Positions 1-10,497 of a stretch of 64,000 nucleotides of DNA are shown in pieces. The notes under the pieces were generated by a model, which saw nothing but the letters and a program-made list of their open reading frames with translations, ran no database searches and had not been told where the DNA came from. The position numbers were made by a program, and so were the translations under genes. The stretch is taken from contig NC_079514.1 of assembly GCF_000801105.2 (NCBI RefSeq), positions 22,112,293 to 22,176,292 on the forward strand, written 5' to 3'. Origin of the DNA: Raphanus sativus. Its lineage: Eukaryota; Streptophyta; Magnoliopsida; Brassicales; Brassicaceae. Every line of letters starts with the position of its first letter. Positions within the stretch are counted from its first letter, which is position 1.

Positions 1-120
1 AAATACTATGACAAACAAAATCGATGAAAACCCCTGAAAAATATTTAAGCATTTGCCAAATCAAAATTATAATAACCCTAGCAAGATCAATATGCATAAC
101 CTACAGAACAAAAATAATAA

Positions 121-235
121 TGATGGCTACAAAACCTAACGAAATATACAGTTTATGATTCGAAATATACGTAACGGAATATACAGAAAAATAAAAATGA
201 TGGCTACAAAACCTAACGAAATATACAGTTTATGA
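121..235. repeat. Direct duplication, 77-bp offset
   Basis: About 38 bp (121-158, starting tgatggctacaaaacctaac) recur at 198-235, separated by an AT-rich spacer. This is a local duplication in the non-coding part of H1. Confidence 0.8.
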
Positions 236-1181
236 ATCAATTAACAATTTTTCATAGACAGAAAAGGAAAAGCTAAAGAGAAAGAGAACTTACAAGCGTA
301 ATAGTTGGAGAGACAAAAACAAACGAAGAAGAGAAATGATAGATTTGGAAAGTTTCTCGGTCAGTGTACAGTTTATATAGAAGAAGACATGATCGAAGGG
401 TCGTGAATTTTCACATGACAACTGGACCTCGTTAAAAATCCAGTAACCGCAATACATTATACTTAATAGCATTTTAAGTATATGGGCTTCAGTTTGTAGT
501 TAGTTCGATATAGCTCATGGGCTAAGTGTATTAGAATGTAAGACCACCCTAAATCGGTTCAAGTTTTTCCTAAACATTTATGAATGTCAATCGATTAAAT
601 TATGAACCAAGGCATGTCTATAAAAATAAAATCATACGAAAAATTAATTCACTTTTACAATATAAAATCCGATAACCTAGATTCTTATGAAAACATTTGA
701 AAGATATACGTGGAATTAATTCATAACAGAACCAACATAAAAAACAATTTCATAGATTCATAGCAGAGTAGTAAAAAATATATATTCACTCTCGACTAAC
801 AATCTTTTTCTGACAATTAGTAAACCATGGATACTGAGATTTAAACAACCATGGATAGCATAATTAATTCATAGCTGATTTGCTTATAAAAAATATAAAA
901 AAATTCATAGATTCATAGGAGATTTGCTTATAAATTATAAATCTTCACTCTTGAAGTAGAATCTCTTACTCACAATTAGTAAACCATGGATAGTAAGATT
1001 TTAACATCCGTGGATAGAAAAATAGTAACAATCTCAATGATATAATGCAATATTCATAAAAGAGTTTCCAACGAAGGTTTAAATAAATAAAAACCTTTAA
1101 ACAAACGTACTTAAGCAAATTGTAAAAGTGATTATAAGAAAATAGAACCAAGACAAAGCCACGACAGTAGATAGTAACGAA

Positions 1182-1229
1182 ACATTAGCTATCTTAGACA
1201 TTAGCTATCTTAGACATTAGCTATCTTAC
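1182..1229. repeat. 16-bp tandem repeat, three copies
   Basis: The unit acattagctatcttag occurs three times in a row (the last copy differs at its final base), just downstream of the RPA-like gene on its sense strand. No function is apparent. Confidence 0.9.
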
Positions 1230-1439
1230 TCTCCCTTGACTTTCTTTAGAAAAAGTTTCTTGTTCACGGAGTGTTGATCCTCAAGGCTACTCTCTTGTTC
1301 ATCTTGGCCTTTTCTTTTAGACAAAGGAGTTACTGATAAACCGCATGAACCAGAAGAAATATCATCTGAAGACTGCAGCATTAGGACCTGGAAAAAAAAG
1401 TATACCCGATCAGTATTATGATAATGTAAGAATTAGTTG

Positions 1440-3625
1440 TACGATACACACCAATCAGTGTAATACCTGTTTCACTGGCAAAACAGCAAATTCCTCAATC
1501 ATTTCACGGTCAGCAGTAGCCATTCAGACAACATACTGAGAGCTCTTTCCTTTCATGTTATCAGCGTCAACTGAAACCTCAAAAAGGATTCTCTTGCCAA
1601 AAAGGATTCTCTTGCCAAAAAGGTCGCTAACTGCTGCTGGTAACAAGTCTTCATCTAGATTCTAAAAGTACAAAGGGAAAAGTGATATAAATAAATTTTA
1701 CCTTCAAAAAATATATATTACTATTTAAATTATACGGTACCTCATCATAGAGTTCAGCGGCAGAACGACGCACAAGCACTTGAGCATTGCCATCAAACAA
1801 AAGAAAGTTTGCATCACCGGTATCGTCTTTAAAGTGGACAATTAATTTAAACCTGAGTTACCAATTCAGTTTAATGTCAGATAATAACTGGATGAATTAT
1901 CCAATAATTAAACATAATATACCATGGTTCAGAAGAGTAGAAAATACATTTATATACATTTAAATGTCATCAATGTGTTCTTTATCACATGTATTGCAGA
2001 AGAACAAGGGACGGTTATCATCATCAACATTGGTTGTAGGCAATACTTTTTTGTTGTGGTATTTGCAACTTAGATATTGCCAACCACGTTCAGTATCTAC
2101 GTTTTCAATAGTCCCAGAGTGACAAAAGTCCCAACCTATTCAACACGACAACATGTTAGGATCAGTATATAGAAATTAATATTTTCTTTATAAAATATCA
2201 ATAATAGGGAATGTCTAACCAGAGTACTATCAACGATATCTCTTATTGTTAGCCTCTCATTAAGAACAAAAAACCGGGCACGAACAGATGTAGCACTAGC
2301 AACAGACCATTGGCTACTATCTTTGTTTGTAATAGCAAGTGAATCATCAGGAAGACTGCATAAATGAAAAATACATAATTTTACTTTAGTAAAAAGTAAA
2401 TATCACATTTAAAAAAGAATAACTAAGTATTATGTGTTACGTACCAAGCTTTAAACTCATCAACCAATGAACACGTTGGGTTTAGCAAAATGTGGGTGGA
2501 GTTAAACCCGCTAGATATGGAGTAAACCCCTGTAGAACATTCATATTATTATATTGTATGCGAGTAATAATTAGAAACCTTAGCAAAGTCTCATCACATA
2601 CCTTTCCACTCTTTAACGGAACAGAACCTGATAACACAAATAATCATTATGGACATGTTACTCATACTGTAGTCGTAAACTTGTTTAGCATAACCACCCC
2701 CACAGAGTACACATCATCTTCACATTACTGTATAATAAAAACTCATCATAAAAAGCAGAGTTTGGATATTTAACAAAAAAACCACAATAAAAATAAAAAC
2801 CTCAGCTTACCTATGGTCACGTAGCTCGATCAAAAGCCTCATGTTATCTTTTCCTTTAATGCTTTTGTTTTCCAACGACCCAAAGTTGACTATTTGGCCA
2901 ATAACATCTACAATACACAATCTTAAAAAATAAGAACAAATTTAACATAACAGAACCGACATTTAATTGTGTAAAAAACTGACTCACCAACTAAGAAGTT
3001 GCTATCAATATTTCCTTCCAAAATATCGGTAAAGTCCGCAAAATTCTTTTCAGGAACTTCACTTGGAAACTCATCAGCTTTTCCAACATAAGTGGTTGGA
3101 TAGAAACCAATTTTGTACGGATGTGGAGTTGTACGATATTCACCAATTGCATCGAAGACCTTGAACAACTGGACGACAATTGCATCTCCCTCATGTAGCT
3201 TGTCACCATATTTTTTTATGAGTTGTTCACCAACTGAAGCATGAATTATTGTCCCCTGAGTACCATTTAAAAGATATGGTATATTACTAATCAGTACATA
3301 TAAATGTTAGGACTATTTGGTTAAGAGAGGAATATTTAAACAATATCAGTAATAATATTAGTTATAACCCAAACCAACATGAAAAACGTTAGGATTATGA
3401 GTAACAAACAATATTAGTAATAAACAGTAAACAAAATCTTAACAAAACTGTGTGATCTTCACTTACTTCTTTATCAGCAAAAACCATTTCAATGGTGTTT
3501 CCTGATTCTTTGTTGTAGTTCTTCCACAACCGAATAATCCTAACTTCAATACGGGACGTATCTTTACGGGGTTTTAATTTTCGAACCAAAGAAACAATAT
3601 TTTTTGAGGCTGCGACCATTGCCAT
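1440..3625 (-). pseudogene. RPA70-like (replication protein A large subunit) multi-exon gene, Helitron type
   Basis: RPA70 binds single-stranded DNA through OB folds; plant Helitrons commonly carry copies. Exon 1 starts MAMVAASKNIV at 3625 and ends at a clean donor (GTAAGT, about 3468). The next exon (about 3254-2990) has the OB-fold pattern GTIIHASVGEQLIKKYG. A third (about 2910-2811) encodes DVIGQIVNFGSLENKS. Later exons give LPDDSLAITNKD (about 2360-2220), a zinc-ribbon-like segment with WQYLSCKYH and LFFCNTCDKEH (about 2140-1960), and a C-terminal OB segment FKDDTGDANFLLFDG (about 1855-1755). Near 1560-1620 an 18-bp in-frame duplication repeats GKRILF. A stop follows the YVV codons near 1525, so the C-terminus is probably truncated. 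Exon borders are by eye. The identity is well supported; whether it is expressed is unknown. Confidence 0.75.
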
Positions 3626-4213
3626 TTTCCTTTCAAAATAGAAGAATGGTTGTGTTGCTTGAACGCGACTTTGTACTCTATATATAGTCTTGTGATGGCG
3701 AAGAGTATTAACGACGCAAAGAATAATACTTGCGAGACTTGCGCAAGTAATTGGTTATACTAAGGTATGTAAATTAAATTACATTTGATTAAAGGAAACA
3801 TATTTAATTTGTAATGTTAAAAACGATTATGCATATTATATGATGCGAGACTTGCGCAAGTAATAAGTATAAATAAGGTATGTTGATAATAATAAGTTTT
3901 CTAATTAGATATAAAACGTATTATGCCATTAAGACATTTAATGATTAGTCGACATTTATTAAAATTGTTCTACAAGTTATGATTAATGAGATTAAGATTT
4001 AAGGAGGATTGTCGACATTTATTAAGATTCTAGCGCAACAAATGATTAGTGCGATTAACAATTAATGTGACTTTCCAATTAGTAGCTCGATTACAAAAAT
4101 AAATCAAAAAGAAAAATTAAAAAATTCAACCAATAGAATCGCTAGATTTTTCATGAGAAGTCTTGTATGAGTGCCATTTGTCAAATGTACTTCTCTTTTA
4201 ATATATAGGAGGA

Positions 4214-5926
4214 TGGGATATTAAGGCTAATAGGAAAGAAAATAAGAATGTAAATGCTAAATTACATTATGTTAAAAATATCTTATATTAGTTATTTTTA
4301 TGAAATTTTCTTCTTTTCGTAGATATTTGAAACTTGTTAAGCAAGAAAATAAATATTGTTATCTTTACTTAAAAAATTTTTAATTTTAATTAATAAAAAG
4401 GTCCTCAAATAAATCCCACACAAAATGCCAAAAAATACCAAGGTCGAAGATTAATAAAAGGGTTAGATATATACAAAGTTCATAACGTAAACAATTGTTC
4501 TCGATCTTCTTCTTCTTCATCTGTATACCATGGAGTTCCTTTATATCGTTCTGATATACCATCTTAAGATTATGTTATTCAAACATAGACGGTCGTCACG
4601 ATAACGTCCATGTTATTAAATAAAAAATGTGTTTGAAGATTAAGTTATTCTAACAGACCAAACTCATCAATTAACAAAACCGTTCTTGCATGAATTAAAA
4701 AGGCAAAGGAACGTGCATGAATTGATAACAAAAACAAATTGTATGAAGTTATTATCTCTTCATTTTATATAGTTGATCATTAACTAAACATAAGAGAGAC
4801 CTCGACCAACCAACCTCGCAACTCATCAACTGACCACAAAACTATATATTTACGTGAAAAAACAGAGAAGATACTGAGAAGAAACTGAGACGATACGGAG
4901 AAGAAACAGAGGCAATTGCGCGAGGTTTATATATATAACTCATCAACACGATTGGCATGATCTTGCTCATGTCTCTGCGTCATCCCATTGCGAGAGGTTT
5001 ATATAGATATGAGAAAAATTATTCCACGTCCCAAGCTCAAGACTCCTAAACCCTCTACATCACATCCCTTTGGATTTTTCTTTACAGAACTAAAGCTTCA
5101 TGATTTGAACCCGAAGGAGTGCAAGAAGTTGTGCGTAAGTCTCAATAGCATCCTTAACTTCTCCTTTGGCTACACGAACCTTTGCATTCAGACGTAAAAG
5201 CTTCCCTTGTTCCCACTTCCCTGTCTCGTTAAGCGCTGCATCCACGATAAAACCCGAGCCAGAAGCAACCATACTTGAAGGTCAGACTCTGCTCCAACCT
5301 TCAACGCTTGCATAGCGTATTCTAACGTTGAATAAAGCTTCCTCTCCTCTCCATTCTCTAATGCAAGATGGTATGGCAATGCATAAGGGAACTCAGAAGA
5401 ACACGTCTCGCTTTGGGTTATGTTCGCTATGAACAATGGTTGTTCCTTTACATCCTCGCGCCTCCTTGTCTTTACACCGTCTCTTCCTCCTCGCTTAGTT
5501 ACCTTGACAACTAAAATTAAAGCGAGATACGTACGTTTACATACGCAGAGAAAACGTTCAAGTAGTGTTTCAGAGAGACAAAGAGACATGAAATAGAAAC
5601 AGAGAAATCTCACCGAAAATGCTTCTAAGTGTTTCTGGTTCGTGGTGGTGAGTTTGGTACGATCTATATCCCCTTGCTGAGATGGGGATTGAAACTATAT
5701 GTTATTATTGTGGTTGTTTCTTGTCGTTTGACGTAAAAGCTATGAAAAAAAATTTGTTATGTTCCTTGTCATTTAAGCAAAAAAGGAAAGAAAGTTAAGC
5801 ATTAAATGTTGCGTTTTTCTTCAAATTGCTCACAGAGTGACACGTGGAATGGAGCCTTCTCATGCATTCTGGTGAAAACCGTTTAAAGAAAGCCTTAAAA
5901 ATGCTTTTCCTTTAATATATAGGGGA
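4214..5926 (-). mobile_element. Helitron-like element H2 (5' end at 5926)
   Basis: On the minus strand the sequence from 5926 reads TCCCCTATATATTAAAGG and is preceded by A, a second Helitron-like 5' terminus similar to that of H1. The element encloses a broken host-gene fragment (5090-5613). I could not place a 3' CTRR end with a hairpin, so the left limit is only the point where H1 begins. The rest of 4214-5090 is AT-rich and I see nothing coding in it. Confidence 0.5.
5090..5613 (-). pseudogene. TPR-protein fragment resembling NPG/NPGR (no pollen germination related) genes
   Basis: Two frames on the minus strand together resemble one conserved host protein. The first (about 5470-5270) contains ITQSETCSSEFPYALPYHL, then LEYAMQALKVGAESDLQVW and LLLARVLS. 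The second (5272-5090) contains IVDAALNETGKWEQGKLLRL followed by a KGEVKDAIETYAQLLALL helix. From memory this matches the TPR region of the calmodulin-binding NPG1/NPGR family; the exact family member is uncertain. The two parts are joined by a frame change and lost codons near 5270, and there is no plausible start or full length. It looks like a captured, decayed gene piece carried by Helitron H2. Confidence 0.5.
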
Positions 5927-7482
5927 TAAAGTAAACAAAAGAGTCTGACTTTGTCTTTTTCCAGCTTTGCGATATTCAACTTCAACTTTAATCTCCGTCA
6001 TCTTCCCTATCCCGGGGTCCTTTATCAAAACCTCAGACTTTTCATAATCCATTCAAAAACCCTTTATTAAAACTCAAAATAGTCTTACATATAACCGAAA
6101 TTCAACACAAAAATAGATTATTCAAGAACATTGATAAAACTCGAATGAAGATAGTTCTGAAAAGCAAATGAAACTTGAAAACAACTTGCACCATACGGAC
6201 TCCTACTCATGTTCTCTCCCAGCCATACCTGAAAAGAAGGAGAGGTGAATACAAAATACTCAGTGAGGACAGGCTCCAGGAACCCACAAACTCACTCAAG
6301 CCGAGTAACAGACAACACAGTCATAAGTTATTAAGATCCAAACCACAACGATAGACAACTGACTCCAATTACCCTAGACGTATAGAACTATGGTCGTTTA
6401 CGGATGTCCCTACACGTTCCGACCTATCCTGGGCAGGCGCCTCTTTCGAGAATCCGTACCTCCCAGCTTCCTAGAGGCTACCCGGATTGCAGCACGTTGG
6501 CCTCACCGGCTCTGTCTGCCCCCGGCCATTCATAGCCTTGCAAAGCCACGACTAGGCTTGACTCGATCCTAAGGCGCCTCTACACTTCCTTGCTTACTTA
6601 TATCCCGCCCTCGCGCAGTACCTTCACATCCCATCACATCCTAGACTCTAGACGCCCACCCCTTCTCGGTGGTCCAAGCAGGACTACAGACAAGATTCAT
6701 TGACAACTACACTTTCTCATGTTCTTACTCATTCTTCACTTCTCATTTTACTCATCACCATTCACATTTCTCATTTCAATTAACACTTTACACTTAGCCT
6801 CAAACTCATCATCACACTAGACACTTTCAGTTCAGTTCAACATCACCCTAGTAGATCTAGGTGCTTCATCAATCACACAACACACATCACAGTAAACATA
6901 GATCTATCACAAGTCACATCATCCACACACATAAGATCTAGATCTGATCACAAATGACTATGTCTATAGTTTACTCAACAAGAGACAAGTTCACATCCAA
7001 GTCCTCACCTTAGTTTCTTGGTGTGGTAGATCTGGATCTAGGAAATAGAAAAGAGATGATCACCTCTCCGGATCTGATCCACAAAGATTCACAAGGGGGT
7101 TTAGGTTTTTAGATCTTGTCATTCCCAATGACATGAAGGTTAGAGATCTAGATTACCTTAAAGTTCGGATCTGAAAAGGTTACAAGAAAAAGGAATCAAG
7201 GAGGCGGCGGCTGGGGGCTCGGTATCGACGGCTCGGACTGCGCGCGGGACGGTCAGCGGGCGGCGAGCGGGCGGCAGTCGTCGGCGGCAGCGGTAGCTGG
7301 TCGGCGGTGAGAGGTGGCGGCGAGGTTCTGGTCGGGCAGGGCTTCGCTTGCTGTCTCTCTTGTGTCTGAAACCTAGGAGTGATGCCACTTTTATAAGAAA
7401 TGGGAGAGCCTTGGGGTAGGGTTTCACTCTCTTGGGCTTGCAGCTCTTGGGTTTCATTTTTGGTCGGGCCCGAGATGTTACA
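5927..7482 (-). repeat. Tekay-like chromovirus 3' LTR (left part truncated or unplaced)
   Basis: On the minus strand the LTR begins at 7482 with TGTAACATCTCGGGCCCG, preceded by the purine-rich tract agtggggaagaaa. It has a TATA-like ttataaaag near 7395 and a GC-rich leader at about 7190-7330. The other end cannot be fixed and is probably cut by Helitron H2 at 5926. Short ORFs across 7158-7457 lie in the GC-rich LTR and do not look real. Confidence 0.6.
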
Positions 7483-8150
7483 TTTCTTCCCCACTAGAAA
7501 AGAATTCGTCCCCAAATTCTGAGTCTCGTCCCAATCTCTTTCGAGATCCTCAAACATCCCGGGGTGACTACTCCGAAACTGCGATTCAGGCTCCCATACA
7601 TCTTCATGGATTCCATCCCTTTCCCAATGGACCAGCACCATTCTTGTCTTTTTTCCCGCGACTACTAACTTCCTTTTTATCCATGATCCTTACCGGCTCA
7701 CTAAACAATTTCAGATTACGCTGTGCGTCCGCGTGTGGATGTGGTAGAATTAGTTCAGGTTCTCGTACAACTCTCCGGACTATCGACACATGAAACACGT
7801 CATGAAATTCTGACAACTCTACCGGTAAGGCGGTTATTACATACGGGCCCATATACCTAGGCCTCAGCTTCTTCAGCTTCCGGTTTGGATCACTCCCTCG
7901 GAAGGTCCTCATTTTCAAATACACTTCGTCTCCCACCGAGAACTCTAAATTCTTCCTATGCTTCTCGGCATAACTCTTCTGGCGGTCATGTGCTTCCTTC
8001 AACTTTTTCTTGAGAAGTTCCACTTGTTCTTTCGCCTCTTGGACTAACTCCGGTGTCATATCGCGTGTCTCCCCCACTTCTGTCCAACATAAGGGCGTGC
8101 GGCATGGTCGACTGTATAACGCTTCATGGGGAGACATTACGATGCTCGAG
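7483..8150 (-). pseudogene. Tekay-like Gypsy integrase C-terminus and chromodomain fragment
   Basis: The minus-strand frame reads the integrase C-terminal region: MSPHEALYSRPCRTPLCW, an SYAEKHRKNLEFSVGDEVYL segment, the GPY-type motif RPRYMGPYVI, then FHDVFHVSIVRR. After a frame change near 7650 a chromodomain-like end follows (VLVHWERDGIHEDVWEPE). Chromovirus chromodomains target integration to heterochromatin. The upstream part of pol is absent because element W is inserted at 8150/8151, so the rest of Tekay should lie beyond the 3' end of W, outside the window. The fragment is broken by truncation and frameshift. Confidence 0.8.
7501..7520 (-). promoter_or_regulatory. Stem-loop next to the Tekay PPT
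   Basis: Arms AGAATT (7501-7506) and AATTCT (7515-7520) flank a loop that reads TGGGGACG on the sense (minus) strand. It lies about 18 nt sense-upstream of the 3' LTR start at 7482, beside the polypurine tract. Confidence 0.5.
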
Positions 8151-9029
8151 TGATATACCATGATTTTGACCCGCTTTTAGGCATGGTATATTGGTATTTT
8201 GGATATATTTTATCCATTCTAGGGTCTTTATATTTATAGGTACAGGAGCTAATGGGAGAAAGATGATGATTTTGGAGCATTTTGGAGCACTTTAGAGATT
8301 TTACCCGAGAAGGACCAAATCGACCATCCGAGGTCGACAATGAGAGAAGTGCGTCGATCGATGTACACTCAGTACTATCGATCGACACTCAGCCGCAGAA
8401 GCCCACATTTGGTCACAGCTGACTTGAAGCCCAAGACACCGTCTATTTACCATAATGCCCCTGACGTGTTTTAACCTAATTATTCTACTATTTATGTCTT
8501 GCCTATGTGTTTTGGCAGACAACGGTTTTTCTAAGATAGTTTCTAGTTTCATAGTTTTGGTGTGAGAGGGAGAGTTGTCAAATCTGAGAGCATTCTTAAA
8601 CACCATTTATTCACATATTCTATTTACTGAGCCTTTTATGATTTTGTCTATGTGTTGCTTAGCTATGTCTGAGTAAACACTCTTGTTAGATTTAAGGTTC
8701 AAATAGGTATGAGGGATTAGCCCAAAATATGATTACCTGAGCATGTGATATTCATCTTTGAAGATAATGCTTAATGCTTGTGTAGGAGTAGCTAACCTGC
8801 AGATGAATACAAAGATACAATCCTTGGATCTATCTTCTTAGAGCCAGCAACTCACCTGGAACAAGCGACAGCTGACTGGGTGATTGTTTGGTGAACTGGA
8901 TTCAACCTACGATCGGTAAAGCTTGCTAGTAGCGCATTGATCGATACTCCTATAGAGTGATCGATCGATAGACGCGGGATAAATGACAATCGATTCATGC
9001 GACATCATATTGATCGATACATGCATAGG
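8151..9029 (+). repeat. W 5' LTR, first part
   Basis: Starts TGATATACCATGATTTTG directly inside the Tekay integrase. It carries TCGATCGA at 8354 and 8378 (24 bp apart) and TTGATCGA/TCGATCGA at 8937 and 8961 (24 bp apart). It ends at the ATAGG (9025-9029) that borders X1. Short ORFs here (8137-8606) are not credible. Confidence 0.85.
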
Positions 9030-10497
9030 TGTGGAAACCGAAATTCGCACCGTCAAATTATCTTATAAATAAGGGAACTAGGAAAACCCTAATATCCTTG
9101 AGGTCCCAGATTTCTGCGGAGCCAACGACAAGTGACCAAATAGACGCAGAAAATATGAGAAGATAACAAAACGAATTTAGAAAGAACAATAGATCTTATT
9201 TCGAATCCGCGTAAGAGCATTGCGGGCATTACAAGGGATTATAAGGGCTTTAGCCGCAAGTGCAGTCAGCGAGTTATCTAGCTCTAGCGACATAAAACCT
9301 TAAACCTAGTAGAGTCGCAGCTCGATTAACAAAATACGAAAAAGATACAGAAACGGTTTTTGATTGATTAGGGACTGAACCTTATTAAAGGCTGCCTACG
9401 TACCCCTTTCGAGGATCAAGCCGAACGTAGTTCAATTGATAGAGCTGGACAAGAGATCGAACTGCCTGGGCGAGTTCGTCTAATAATTGAGTGTCAGTCA
9501 TAGAAACCGAACTTGTCGAGAATAAAGCCTAAGTTTCTAAGTGCCGAGAATTATGAGTCTAAAAGAGTTGTCCCCTTTTGCCTCTCATCTTGAACCCCTT
9601 ATATACTCCCTCCTAGGTCGGTTTACGTCTTCCTCTTTTGCCCTTAAGCCGTCATAGTCTAAAAAATGGAGATATTCCATTTTTCCGTCCTTCATGATTA
9701 TCTGCGGAAACTTTCCATTTATCCGCATAATTTGATGTTTATCTTCCAAGCATAATCCGTCATAGGACTTATGGGTTTGAGAAATCGTAAGTGGGCCTCG
9801 AATCAAGTTTAGGACTCTTTGGGCCGTCTTTTGATTCGAGCCGTTCGTTACGGTTTCTTCGATAAAGTTAATTTTCCGTGGTTTTATCGTAAACCTGACT
9901 GATGACCCCATTTGATCAAGAATCAAGAAATGGTTAAGCCGTGGTTTGCTGAAGGTTGTAGTGAGGGTAGTCGAGACTGTATAGTTTTATTTCATATTAT
10001 CGTTTCGGAAGATTTCGGATGCTACGGAAAGACCGTGTGGTACGCATGTTCGGTCGCTATAGCGACCGAGCTTGTGCTTGGGCTCGGTCACTATAGCAGC
10101 GACCGAGCTTGTGCTTGGGCTCGGTCGCTATAGCGACCGATCCGGGCATTCCTTTGGCTGCTTCCCGATGATTGAGTCAAGCCTTTGCCGTTGTTGATCT
10201 TTTGTTGTTTCGAGTGATCATGTTTTTTAACGAAGATAGGATCTAATCGTAGAGCTCTTCGCAAGTAGTCGATCTTTACGATTTCTTTCGTAAAGAAAAC
10301 AAAGACGTATATTTTTACCGAATGTTTTGATACTAACTTCGTTGTCAACACGAACCATTGGAGCTTGTTTCGACGCTGCAGACAAATCTATTCAAGAATT
10401 TTATCGTAAAAATTGGTTTAAGTAATTTTTACGAGAATTATTTCTTCGAGAAATATTTTCGAACGTTATTTCGTTGTGACCGTTTTTGACCCCAACA
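9030..10497 (-). repeat. X1 3' LTR
   Basis: 1468 bp, from TGTTGGGGTC at 10497 leftwards to ...TTTCCACA at 9030. It pairs with 48053-49581 by sequence and shared TSD. About 60 bp of the length difference comes from having three rather than five units of the 34-bp palindromic repeat. Confidence 0.9.
10050..10140. repeat. 34-bp palindromic minisatellite, 3 units (X1 3' LTR)
   Basis: Units start at 10050, 10084 and 10121. The first and third contain the perfect 20-bp palindrome TCGGTCGCTATAGCGACCGA; the second is altered (TCACTATAGCAGCGA) and 3 bp longer. Spacer: gcttgtgcttgggc. Confidence 0.95.

Larger units (their letters stand above)
1..4213 (-). mobile_element. Helitron-like element H1 (5' end at 4213, runs off the window)
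   Basis: On the minus strand the sequence beginning at 4213 reads TCCTCCTATATATTAAAAG and is preceded by A, as expected for a Helitron 5' terminus (TC start, A/T insertion site) of the Brassicaceae type. Downstream on the same strand lies an RPA70-like gene, a cargo often carried by plant Helitrons. I see no Rep/helicase coding region and no CTRR-plus-hairpin 3' end, so the element is either non-autonomous or continues past position 1. The rest (1-1400) is AT-rich with short tandem duplications and no credible ORF. The 5' end is seen directly; the Helitron assignment is inference from that end and the cargo. Confidence 0.6.

Noticed and set aside
2492..2773. 93-codon plus-strand ORF
   Set aside because: It overlaps exons and introns of the RPA70-like gene on the other strand and has no motif.
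5927..7482. Host promoter or gene in the GC-rich stretch 7190-7330
   Set aside because: It falls inside the Tekay LTR between its TATA-like box and its distal end, which explains the leader-like composition.
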